From positions 1-5,649 of the forward strand of contig CANGWP010000142.1 in NCBI GenBank assembly GCA_947457605.1: a stretch of DNA of 5,649 nt. Direction: 5' to 3'. Shown here piece after piece: positions 1 through 5,649 of this stretch. The notes under the pieces are model-generated. The model ran no database searches, was not told the DNA's origin, and saw nothing but the letters and a program-made list of their open reading frames with translations. This DNA comes from Bdellovibrionales bacterium (GTDB lineage Bacteria > Bdellovibrionota > UBA1018 > CAIMNF01). The position numbers and the translations under genes are program-made. Numbering within the stretch: position 1 is the first letter of the stretch; every line of letters starts with the position of its first letter.

Positions 1-1073
1 CAGGCAGCCGGATTCACAAGGCAGGACGCTTTCTTGTTTTCGAAGATGTGATCGAGGCAAGCCTGATTGCAGGCAATGCAAGGGTTGATCTCGGATACCC
101 GGTTTTGCGAGGTTTTGAGCACAAATTCAGGATCCGCAAGGAAAGGCCGCGCCATGGAGACGAGGTCTGCGTCTCCGCGTGCGATCACTTCTTCAGCGGT
201 AAGGGGATCATTGATCCGGTTTGTGGCAATGACGGGGATTCGAACAGCCTCTTTCAGTTTCGCAGTAACCCCGGTGAAGGCAGCTCTTGGCACCACGGAC
301 GCGATCGTGGGAATTCGCGCCTCATGCCAGCCGATTCCGGAATTCAGGATGGTGACACCCGCGCGCTTCAATTCTTTTGCAAACTTGATGATGTCGTCTG
401 GTGAGGCTCCGCCTTCGACAAGATCCAGAATCGAAATCCGGAATATCAGAATGAAGTCCGTGCCCACGCGCTTTCGGGTTTCGCGGACGATTTCGAGGGC
501 GAACCTCATCCGGTTTTCGAGCGATCCTCCGAACTCATCGGTTCTGCGGTTTGTGCGTTCGGACCAGAATTGATGGATCAGGTAGCCCTCGGACCCCATG
601 ATTTCAACACCGTCGTAGCCCGCGAGCTTTGCATTCTCGGCCGCTTTCGCAAAATCGCGAATGGTCGAGCGAACGAGAAACCCCGGCATGGCAAAGGGAG
701 TGAAGGGGGAGATCGGCGACTTCAAACGGGATGGGGCCACCAGAAAGGGGTGGTAGGAATAGCGTCCGGCATGAAGAAGCTGCAGGCAGATTTTGGATCC
801 GTGCTCATGAACGGCTTTCGTTAAACCCTGATGGGCGCGAGCCAGGGATTTTGAATGAAAGGAACCCCCGCGCGGAGTGAGACGGCCGAGCCGGTTTGGA
901 GAGTAGCCCCCGGTGATGATGAGGCCCACGCCACCCTTTGCGCGTTCTTCAAAATAGCGGGTCAGGGCCGGGAGGTCGCTTTTTTGGTCTTCCAGCCCCG
1001 TATGCATGGAACCCATGACAAAACGGTTTTTCAGAGTGGTAAATCCAAGGGAGAGGGGGGCTAGGACTTTCAT
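1..1073 (-). CDS. fadH: 2,4-dienoyl-CoA reductase (NADPH), FadH type; N-terminal part, cut by window edge
   Basis: FadH is a cytoplasmic FMN/FAD/4Fe-4S enzyme that uses NADPH to reduce 2,4-dienoyl-CoA in beta-oxidation of unsaturated fatty acids. I translated the minus strand by hand: 357 complete codons are present and the frame is open to the left edge. The start reads MKVLAPLSLGFTTLKNRFVM, followed by GSMHTGLE, very close to E. coli FadH as I recall it. The TIM-barrel active site is intact: Tyr164 in GSEGYLI and His250 in GIGWHEARIP match the E. coli catalytic Tyr166 and His252. The iron-sulfur cysteines are all present (Cys332, Cys335, Cys339, Cys351; spacing C-x2-C-x3-C-x11-C). The family is about 670 residues, so the flavin/NADPH-binding C-terminal half lies outside the window. 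An in-frame ATG 17 codons upstream (1124-1122) would give an unconserved extension and overlap the neighbouring start, so I prefer the ATG at 1073. No Shine-Dalgarno site is well placed for it. The other old-yellow-enzyme family members are less likely given the near-identical active-site segments. Confidence 0.95.
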   Translation of the reverse strand, partial: MKVLAPLSLGFTTLKNRFVMGSMHTGLEDQKSDLPALTRYFEERAKGGVGLIITGGYSPNRLGRLTPRGGSFHSKSLARAHQGLTKAVHEHGSKICLQLLHAGRYSYHPFLVAPSRLKSPISPFTPFAMPGFLVRSTIRDFAKAAENAKLAGYDGVEIMGSEGYLIHQFWSERTNRRTDEFGGSLENRMRFALEIVRETRKRVGTDFILIFRISILDLVEGGASPDDIIKFAKELKRAGVTILNSGIGWHEARIPTIASVVPRAAFTGVTAKLKEAVRIPVIATNRINDPLTAEEVIARGDADLVSMARPFLADPEFVLKTSQNRVSEINPCIACNQACLDHIFENKKASCLVNPAA

Positions 1074-1081
1074 GGGTTTCG

Positions 1082-1087
1082 AGTCTA
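1082..1087 (-). promoter_or_regulatory. possible -10 element of fadH
   Basis: Read on the minus strand the hexamer is TAGACT, which matches TATAAT at four of six positions. It ends 8 nt before the fadH ATG, so transcription would begin at or within about a base of the start codon. No convincing -35 is visible at 16-18 bp spacing. The only purine-rich SD-like stretch (GAAGGAG) lies about 26 nt upstream of the ATG, too far to serve it. The call rests on the same arrangement being seen at two other genes here. Confidence 0.27.
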
Positions 1088-1108
1088 GCGTTTTTTTTGC
1101 TCCTTCGA

Positions 1109-1114
1109 TACAGT
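1109..1114 (+). promoter_or_regulatory. possible -10 element of the solute-binding protein gene
   Basis: TACAGT matches TATAAT at four of six positions and ends 8 nt before the ATG at 1123. That start codon has no recognisable Shine-Dalgarno site (the upstream bases are TTTGCAGC). No good -35 is seen. The element overlaps the place where a -35 for the opposing fadH promoter would fall, so the two promoters, if real, would compete for polymerase. Confidence 0.27.
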
Positions 1115-1122
1115 TTTGCAGC

Positions 1123-2658
1123 ATGAAATCCACAATTGCCTGCCTTCTTTCCCTGGTTCTTTTCGCCCTTCCGTCGGCTCGGGCCGCGACCTTCAAGTTC
1201 AGGCTTCTCGCGGAGCCCGCGACCTTTGACTGGAACCTGGCAAGCACCCTTGTGGAGACCCCCATTGTGATGAATGTGATGGAGGGGCTCACCGAGATTG
1301 ATTCGAAATTGAAGCCGATTCCCTGCCTTGCCGAAAAAATCGAGATTTCAAAGGACCAAAAAACCTACACCTTTCGTCTTCGCAAGAATGTGAAGTGGTC
1401 GGATGGCGTGATGCTGACTGCGCGAGATATTGTGGAGGGCTGGAAACGATTGCTCACTCCTGCCACTGCGGCCCCCTATGCGTATTTGTTGTTTGATGTG
1501 GTGGGGGCGGAGGCCTTCAACAAAAAAGAGGAGACGGATTTTTCCAAAGTCGGTGTGGTTGCAAAAGACGAGTCCACGCTTCAGGTGACGCTCAAGCATC
1601 CGGTCGCGTATTTTCAATATCTCACCGGATTTTGGCCGCTCTTCCCGATTCGAAAGGACGTGATCGACAGGGAAGGGGCCGGATGGGCAAAGCCGGGCAA
1701 AATGGTGACACTCGGGCCATATACGCTCGACAGCTACCAGATGCAAACCAAGATCGGGCTCAAGGCGAATCCGAATTATTGGCGAAAAACCGGGAATGTG
1801 ACGGAAGCCACGGCTCAAATCATCAAAGACAGTTCCACTGCGCTCAATGTTTTCAAGGCGGGTGGAATCCAGATGATGCAGGATCTTTCCCCGAATGATC
1901 TCAAGGTTGCGCGGCCCATGCCTCAATTCAAGACCTTTCCTTATCTCAAAACCCACTACCTCGCCTTTCGGACGAAGGGGTCGGTTGCCGAGAACATGAA
2001 CCTGCGCCTTGCGATCGCGCATGCGATCAACCGGAAGCCGATTCCCTCCGTCCTGAATGGGAGTCAAAAGGTGGCTACCACGATGATCCCTCCGCGGGTG
2101 ATCGGACACGATCCGAAGATGGCGGTTCCCTTTGATCCTTCGATTGCAAAGGATTACTTGAAAAAGTCGGGCCTTGATCCCAAGGCAATCAAGCTCGAGC
2201 TTGTGGGTCGGAACAGCGAGAGACCGCAAATCATGGCCCAGTACATTCAAAGCGAGTTGAAGAAGAACCTGGGAGTGGATCTGCAGATTCAATTGTTTGA
2301 TCACAAAGTTTTTCGTTCGCAGCTTACCACCGCGAATTTTCCGATGATGCTCATGGTATGGGCTGCGGATTATCCGGATGGAGACACGTTCATGGGCTTG
2401 TTTGAGACCGGTACCGGGAACAACATGACCCGGTACTCGAACGCGAAGGTGGATGAAAACATCAAAAAAGCGCGCGAGGATTGGAATTCGGTGAAGCGGG
2501 ATCTTCTGTACAAAGAGGCCCAGCGGATTCTTCAGGTTCAAGAAGCGGCGGTTCTTCCCCTGTACTATGAGGAAAACGAGGCCTTGGTGGCCTCCGGAGT
2601 GAAGGGCTTTTCCATCAATCCCATCGGCTATTTCTTCTTAAAAGACATCTCACTGTAA
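1123..2658 (+). CDS. Periplasmic peptide-binding protein, ABC transporter solute-binding family 5 (OppA/DppA-like)
   Basis: This 511-residue protein should bind oligopeptides or dipeptides in the periplasm and deliver them to an ABC permease. Residues 1-21 form a Sec signal peptide (MKSTIACLLSLVLFALPSARA, with cleavage probably after Ala21) and there is no lipobox, so it is likely soluble. Family landmarks in order are LVETPIVMNVMEGLTEID (43-60), the segment TFRLRKNVKWSDGVMLTARD (83-102), LGPYTLDSYQ with NPNYWRK (197-222), LRLAIAHAINRKPI (294-307) and the late WAADYPDGDTFMGLFETG motif (413-430), which resembles the OppA WxxDYPDP region. The length fits the family (about 500-550). The frame is open for 39 codons further upstream, to 1006, but ATG 1123 puts the signal peptide at the N terminus. 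No permease or ATPase gene follows, because the next gene is a lipoprotein, so it may serve a transporter encoded elsewhere. The exact ligand cannot be told from the sequence. Confidence 0.93.
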   Translation: MKSTIACLLSLVLFALPSARAATFKFRLLAEPATFDWNLASTLVETPIVMNVMEGLTEIDSKLKPIPCLAEKIEISKDQKTYTFRLRKNVKWSDGVMLTARDIVEGWKRLLTPATAAPYAYLLFDVVGAEAFNKKEETDFSKVGVVAKDESTLQVTLKHPVAYFQYLTGFWPLFPIRKDVIDREGAGWAKPGKMVTLGPYTLDSYQMQTKIGLKANPNYWRKTGNVTEATAQIIKDSSTALNVFKAGGIQMMQDLSPNDLKVARPMPQFKTFPYLKTHYLAFRTKGSVAENMNLRLAIAHAINRKPIPSVLNGSQKVATTMIPPRVIGHDPKMAVPFDPSIAKDYLKKSGLDPKAIKLELVGRNSERPQIMAQYIQSELKKNLGVDLQIQLFDHKVFRSQLTTANFPMMLMVWAADYPDGDTFMGLFETGTGNNMTRYSNAKVDENIKKAREDWNSVKRDLLYKEAQRILQVQEAAVLPLYYEENEALVASGVKGFSINPIGYFFLKDISL

Positions 2659-2693
2659 CGAATTTCATTGAATCGGCATTTATTTTCGTTTCT

Positions 2694-2722
2694 TTGCGGG
2701 GTTTTCATTTGTCATTTACAAT
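2694..2722 (+). promoter_or_regulatory. probable sigma70-type promoter of the lipoprotein gene
   Basis: The -35 candidate TTGCGG (2694-2699, three of six matches) is separated by exactly 17 bp from TACAAT (2717-2722, five of six matches to TATAAT). Transcription would start near 2729, giving a leader of about 11 nt that begins just at the G-rich Shine-Dalgarno site. The -10 lies inside the inverted repeat at 2701-2728. Confidence 0.45.
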
Positions 2723-2728
2723 GAAAAC
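2701..2728. promoter_or_regulatory. perfect 9-bp inverted repeat, candidate operator or leader hairpin
   Basis: GTTTTCATT (2701-2709) and AATGAAAAC (2720-2728) are exact reverse complements separated by 10 nt. Allowing one unpaired T (2710), GT (2711-2712) also pairs with AC (2718-2719), leaving a 5-nt CATTT loop. The right arm covers part of the TACAAT -10, so a dimeric regulator bound here would block the promoter. In transcripts reading through from the upstream gene it would instead form a hairpin ending one base before the GGGGG ribosome-binding site. It has no T-run on either side, so a classical terminator is unlikely. Confidence 0.45.
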
Positions 2729-2729
2729 T

Positions 2730-2734
2730 GGGGG
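2730..2734 (+). promoter_or_regulatory. ribosome-binding site of the lipoprotein gene
   Basis: GGGGG ends 5 nt before the ATG at 2740 and is the most G-rich start-proximal sequence in the window. It favours 2740 over the out-of-frame ATG nearby. It directly abuts the inverted repeat. Confidence 0.5.
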
Positions 2735-2739
2735 TCGAG

Positions 2740-3915
2740 ATGTCATTTGTTTCCCGAACTTTGGCTTTTGTTTTGGTGGGATTCTTTCTTTCAGGGTGCA
2801 TGGTCAAAAAACCCGAAGTTTCCGCCGTGGCTAACCTTTGTCAGGCATATTCCGGGACCATTTCCTCGTGTACTGTTTTTTCATCTGCGAGTGCTTGCAT
2901 GGCAGCCTACGGAAGTGCCTGTACCAATGTTGCATTGATTGATCCTGCAACCGGGACCTCGGCGGTTTGTTCCGCCTATCCGTTGACCGCAAATGGTTGT
3001 GCGGCTCCCATCACCCTGGGCCAAGGAGCTTCGAGTGGTGGGGGCGGGATACCGACAGAGTCCTGTTCGGGGCAGGCGGTTTTGTCCGTCGTTGACACGA
3101 CAAAATTGCAGTTTGGAAAAAGCTTTGTCGGAACACCGGATTTCCCGAGAACGATCACGTTGAAGAACACAGGTTCGGGAACCTGTCCTGCGGTCCTGGG
3201 TGGGATCACGCTCAGCAATCAAACCGACTTCGCAATCCTGCAGCCGTCTTCCTCCCCATGCACCAGCGGAGCGGTGCTTGCGCCCAATGCGACCTGCAAC
3301 TTCTCATTGGTGATGAAGAGCTTTAGTGCGGGTGCAAAATCCACAAGCATCAGCGTTCCATTCACCCAAGGGGGGCAAGCGCAGCCTGCGGCTTCCTTCA
3401 CCGCCAACGCCACCATTCTTGCGGACAACGTGACGCTGATTTCAAACGGAGCGCCCGTCAGTACGCTAAATTGGGCATTTAATCCGACCACCTTCGTGAA
3501 CAACCAGACCAGCGCAACGCGTTGTTCGGCGGCGAATTCCACTCAAGCTGTTTTTTTCAAAAGCATCGGGGTTACTTCTCCATCAGAGGTGATTTATTTT
3601 TCGGCAACGCTTTCGAGTGTGACTCCCACCGGGAGCATCTACTATTATGGAAAACAGAATTCTTCCTGCTATCCCGGAGGAATTGATTGTTCGTGGACTT
3701 GGACGAACTTCAATTTCTCGAATTCTTTTGGGACCGCCCCCATTGAGATCGGGGCAACTTCGGTCTCGGTGTATTTCAAAAACACCTCGGGAGTCCTTCA
3801 GTCTTTGAGTGCCATGTCCCAAGCGACCGCCAACCTTGCGTATAAGCCTAAACTTGCGCCGGCAGATGCGCCGAACCGGGTAAGGACTGTTCCGCTCCAG
3901 ACTGCTTGTTATTGA
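2740..3915 (+). CDS. Cys-rich outer-envelope lipoprotein with a choice-of-anchor-D/ASH-like beta-sandwich
   Basis: The 391-residue product starts with a lipoprotein signal (MSFVSRTLAFVLVGFFLSGC): lipobox LSGC with lipidated Cys20, followed by Met rather than Asp, which would favour the outer membrane. Residues 34-87 form a Cys-rich module with six cysteines (34, 44, 53, 61, 77, 87). A Ser/Gly linker follows (98-103). Residues about 112-210 resemble a choice-of-anchor-D/ASH (HYDIN-like) immunoglobulin-type domain: the pattern LQFGKSFVGTPDFPRTITLKNTGSGTC, then DFAIL, a Cys, and LAPNATCNFSLV. Residues 228-371 are a further beta-rich region with YIF/SFS alternation and Cys310/Cys317 that I do not recognise. 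Fifteen cysteines in all leave fourteen besides the lipidated one, compatible with disulfides. The gene stands alone, with its own promoter and a possible terminator after it. The role is unknown; structural or binding functions on the surface or in the periplasm are possible. Exported-lipoprotein status is well supported, the domain assignment less so. Confidence 0.87.
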   Translation: MSFVSRTLAFVLVGFFLSGCMVKKPEVSAVANLCQAYSGTISSCTVFSSASACMAAYGSACTNVALIDPATGTSAVCSAYPLTANGCAAPITLGQGASSGGGGIPTESCSGQAVLSVVDTTKLQFGKSFVGTPDFPRTITLKNTGSGTCPAVLGGITLSNQTDFAILQPSSSPCTSGAVLAPNATCNFSLVMKSFSAGAKSTSISVPFTQGGQAQPAASFTANATILADNVTLISNGAPVSTLNWAFNPTTFVNNQTSATRCSAANSTQAVFFKSIGVTSPSEVIYFSATLSSVTPTGSIYYYGKQNSSCYPGGIDCSWTWTNFNFSNSFGTAPIEIGATSVSVYFKNTSGVLQSLSAMSQATANLAYKPKLAPADAPNRVRTVPLQTACY

Positions 3916-3958
3916 CCTTCGAGGTAACGCGCCGCGCTCCCCCAGAAATCCATATCAA

Positions 3959-4011
3959 GTCGCATAAAACGCACCCCGTCGGATTCCTGCGTCATGCGGC
4001 TATTTTGATTT
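3959..4011 (+). terminator. possible imperfect terminator hairpin after the lipoprotein gene
   Basis: CGCAT (3961-3965) pairs with ATGCG (3994-3998) and ACGCA (3969-3973) with TGCGT (3988-3992), with an internal loop of AAA against C. Flanking GT/GC adds a G-C and a G-U pair. The loop is 14 nt. A T-rich stretch follows (TATTTTGATTT, 4001-4011). The large loop and broken stem make this a weak terminator candidate. It could also be incidental. Confidence 0.3.
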
Positions 4012-4039
4012 GCCTATTCTTGCTCCCTCAGGCTAGACC
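4010..4039 (+). promoter_or_regulatory. possible promoter of the TPR/barrel operon
   Basis: TTGCCT (4010-4015, four of six to TTGACA) and TAGACC (4034-4039, three of six to TATAAT) are 18 bp apart. The -10 candidate ends 8 nt before the ATG at 4048. It shares the heptamer GCTAGAC with the fadH upstream region, at the same 9-nt distance from the ATG. The -10 match is poor, so this is tentative. Confidence 0.3.
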
Positions 4040-4047
4040 GAGAAGCC

Positions 4048-4830
4048 ATGAAAACGAATTTCGTTGTATTCCTGATCGTTGGAGTTGCACTGAATTCTTA
4101 TGCCGGGACCCCCCTTGAAGAATGTGATCTTCTTTATTCCAAGCGAGGCTCCTCAAATCTTTTGCAGTCGGCGAGTTGTTACCGGAACCTCGCGCAAGGA
4201 GCGGCAGCCGATGAAGCAAGGCTTCAGCTCTTTGAGCGATCCATGATTGCACTCTCGGCTGTTGTCAATGATGAGCCGAGGACAGACGCAGAGGGGGAGG
4301 CAATCTCAAAAGCGCTTCTCCTGATTGGAGAGACGGGAAAGCGCACTCCGAACTCTGCTGACTATTTTTATTGGCGAGCGGTCTTCACCAGCTTTGATGC
4401 GATTCGAAAGGACCGGGGCTCCGTGCTTCCCCGCCACATGTTCGCTGTGATTCGCTCGCTTCAGGATGATCTCAGGCGCGCGATCGAACTCAATCCGAAA
4501 ATCCATGTATATGGACCGCACCGTGTGCTTGGAATCATGCACACCCAGATGCCCGGGATTGTTGGTGGTGACAAGGTGCTCGCCGAGAAAATGCTACGCG
4601 AAGCCTATGTTCAGGCGCCGGAGATCAGTTTGAACCACGTTGCGTACGCGCGGATTCTGCAAGTGAATGGAAAGGATTCGCAGGCGCACGAAGTGTTGAC
4701 CCGGTTTCTTGCCCGGACGGATGCGGAACTTGATCCGTATCCGTCGGAGCCCCTTCAAAGCGTGAAAGCGGAGCTTCTGAAAGATCGGGCTGAAGCTTTG
4801 AAGCTTCTCGAAGAAATCGATGGAGAATAG
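4048..4830 (+). CDS. Secreted helical-repeat protein, TPR/TAtT-like
   Basis: The 260-residue product begins with a Sec signal peptide (residues 1-19, ending NSYA before Gly20) with no lipobox, so it is probably periplasmic. The remainder is predicted largely helical with TPR-like spacing: DLRRAIELNP (141-150), the segment GPHRVLGIMHTQMPGIVGGD (156-175), then KMLREAYVQAPE (181-192) and HVAYARILQVNGKDSQAHEVL (197-217), ending in a charged helix (ALKLLEEIDGE). The P-G-x-x-G-G-D followed by an Ala-rich helix and 'A-P-E' recalls the TAtT (TRAP transporter T-component) and related TPR families. Two early cysteines (26, 44) could form a disulfide. Such proteins usually act as protein-protein scaffolds. 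The gene is followed after 6 bp by an exported probable barrel protein, so the two probably work together in the envelope. Only a weak GAGAAG precedes the ATG. No TRAP transporter genes are in view, so a transport role should not be assumed. Confidence 0.85.
   Translation: MKTNFVVFLIVGVALNSYAGTPLEECDLLYSKRGSSNLLQSASCYRNLAQGAAADEARLQLFERSMIALSAVVNDEPRTDAEGEAISKALLLIGETGKRTPNSADYFYWRAVFTSFDAIRKDRGSVLPRHMFAVIRSLQDDLRRAIELNPKIHVYGPHRVLGIMHTQMPGIVGGDKVLAEKMLREAYVQAPEISLNHVAYARILQVNGKDSQAHEVLTRFLARTDAELDPYPSEPLQSVKAELLKDRAEALKLLEEIDGE
4822..4825 (+). promoter_or_regulatory. ribosome-binding site for the downstream barrel gene
   Basis: GGAG lies inside the last codons of the TPR gene and ends 11 nt before the GTG at 4837, somewhat long but usable. 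The competing in-frame ATG at 4867 has AGGA only about 3 nt ahead, which is too close. This supports the GTG start and translational coupling. Confidence 0.35.
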
Positions 4831-4836
4831 TTTCCT

Positions 4837-5649
4837 GTGAGGGGAAATGCGGTACTCAAAGGATGGATGGCACTCGGGGGTGTGCTCCTCGCGGTAAACG
4901 CGAATGCACAGGTGCTGTCCACCTTTGTCCGTGAACAGGTGGGAACCCTTCCCAAAGGACGCTTTATGGTGTCCTATCTTTCGCTCAATGCATCGATTGA
5001 CTCGATGTACGGGCGGGATGGAAATTCAAAGAGTCTTTCCGGCAATCTGAAACAGACCATCACCTTTCAAAAAATCACCGAAGAGGATCCCGTCCGCGGC
5101 AATCAGCTCGCTGGCCTGTTTCAGGCGAATGGCGTGAATCTCGGAGATCAGGCGGGATCTCTTGCCGGATCGATCCGCGGTACGGTGAATGGAAAAGTCC
5201 CCGTGATCGGCTACGGAATCCGGGATGATTTAGGGCTCTATGTTTCTCTCCCGGTGCTTACGTTCAACGTCAATGCGAATTACCAATTCACGCCAAGTCA
5301 GACGACCAATGGATTGCTCTCTCAACTTTCCGCAAATGACCAGTCTTCGGTGGCAGGCGAGATGTCGGCCGCGTTGAATTCGAGTCTCGAGCGCAAACTT
5401 TTTACGGCAGGTCTTGGATGGGATCCCCGATTGAATCGCAGCTATTTTGGGGATGCACAGGTGATGCTGCTGAAGATGATTCCTCCTGGAAAAGGCAAGA
5501 CCCTAAAGCAGCTGATTCAGCCCATGGTGGTGCTGCCCACGGCAAGTGATCGGGACATTCGGGATCTTTATGGGCTTAAGGCCGGAGACGGGCGCTTTGG
5601 GATGGGCCTGAGATACGCCCTTGAGGAGACACTTCCCTATCGATTCCAG
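4837..5649 (+). CDS. Exported beta-rich protein, probable outer-membrane beta-barrel; C-terminus cut by window edge
   Basis: I translated 271 codons in the frame open to the right edge. An in-frame TAG at 4828 limits the start to GTG 4837 or ATG 4867. GTG gives a proper signal peptide: basic residues Arg2 and Lys8, hydrophobic core WMALGGVLLAV, and a cleavage site NANA before Gln25. The mature part opens with VREQVGTLPKGRFMVSYLSL and continues with alternating beta-type segments such as KVPVIGYGIRDDLGLYVSLPVLTFNVNANYQF (120-151). Near the edge come MVVLPTASDRD (230-240) and LKAGDGRFGMGLRY (247-260). The 'LPTG...GDG..D.G' style pattern recalls MetA-pathway/SphA-like outer-membrane transporter barrels, but I cannot confirm the family and the C-terminal strand is missing. 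It lies 6 bp after the TPR gene in the same frame, which strongly suggests one operon. It could instead be a periplasmic beta protein. Confidence 0.8.
   Translation, partial: MRGNAVLKGWMALGGVLLAVNANAQVLSTFVREQVGTLPKGRFMVSYLSLNASIDSMYGRDGNSKSLSGNLKQTITFQKITEEDPVRGNQLAGLFQANGVNLGDQAGSLAGSIRGTVNGKVPVIGYGIRDDLGLYVSLPVLTFNVNANYQFTPSQTTNGLLSQLSANDQSSVAGEMSAALNSSLERKLFTAGLGWDPRLNRSYFGDAQVMLLKMIPPGKGKTLKQLIQPMVVLPTASDRDIRDLYGLKAGDGRFGMGLRYALEETLPYRFQ

Noticed and set aside
48..1064. Several plus-strand open frames of 69-168 codons
   Set aside because: They run antisense to fadH, whose conserved active-site and Fe-S cysteine motifs settle the coding strand.
1090..1098. Poly-T run as a terminator signal
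   Set aside because: No stable GC-rich hairpin precedes it on the plus strand, and it sits between two divergent start codons rather than after a gene.
1006..1122. 39-codon N-terminal extension of the binding protein
   Set aside because: It would bury the signal peptide inside the protein and overlap the fadH start. The ATG at 1123 places the Sec signal correctly.
1348..2541. 397-codon open frame on the minus strand
   Set aside because: It lies entirely antisense to the well-supported binding-protein gene. Its product is rich in Arg, His and Leu with no recognisable domain, as expected for a shadow of a coding frame with few stops.
2701..2728. Rho-independent terminator of the binding-protein gene
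   Set aside because: The stem is AT-rich and followed by CTGGGGG rather than a T-run. It overlaps the next gene's -10, so an operator or leader hairpin fits better.
2881..3822. Four minus-strand frames of 79-113 codons within the lipoprotein gene
   Set aside because: They are antisense shadows. The plus-strand frame has a lipobox, regular cysteines and a recognisable domain pattern.
3906..4118. 70-codon plus-strand frame with a hydrophobic stretch, starting at TTG
   Set aside because: It starts inside the end of the lipoprotein gene and overlaps the TPR gene start out of frame by about 70 nt. It has no ribosome-binding site and a low-quality product.

Overview
The window looks like ordinary chromosomal sequence of a Gram-negative bacterium. 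It carries a FadH-type 2,4-dienoyl-CoA reductase, a periplasmic peptide-binding protein with a Sec signal, a lipoprotein with a lipobox, a secreted helical-repeat protein and the start of a probable outer-membrane barrel. Base composition is moderate in GC, and Shine-Dalgarno sites are mostly weak or absent. The mix of a Cys-rich lipoprotein carrying a choice-of-anchor-D-like domain with unassigned exported proteins would suit a Bdellovibrionota or deltaproteobacterial-type lineage. That placement is a weak inference, because no marker gene is present. I see no mobile element, CRISPR array, tRNA or rRNA.

Layout. Positions 1-1073 (minus strand, cut off by the left edge) hold the N-terminal half of fadH. 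After 49 bp comes a divergent, complete extracellular solute-binding protein family 5 (OppA/DppA-like) gene, 1123-2658. An 81-bp gap carries a probable promoter and a perfect 9-bp inverted repeat (2701-2728), and leads into a 391-residue lipoprotein gene (2740-3915). A 132-bp gap follows, with an imperfect hairpin and a weak promoter. Next come a 260-residue secreted TPR/TAtT-like protein (4048-4830) and, 6 bp later and in the same reading frame, an exported beta-rich protein (4837 to the right edge, incomplete) that is probably an outer-membrane barrel.

How the genes relate. FadH reduces 2,4-dienoyl-CoA during beta-oxidation of unsaturated fatty acids. The divergent binding protein would capture peptides in the periplasm, but no permease or ATPase gene lies next to it on the side visible here. 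The last two genes almost certainly form one transcription unit acting in the cell envelope. Nothing ties the five genes into one pathway.

The most interesting signals are regulatory. One is the inverted repeat that overlaps the -10 of the lipoprotein promoter. The other is a repeated arrangement in which -10-like hexamers sit exactly 8 nt upstream of three start codons that lack good ribosome-binding sites, which suggests leaderless or near-leaderless mRNAs. I do not see convincing evidence of a new multi-gene system.
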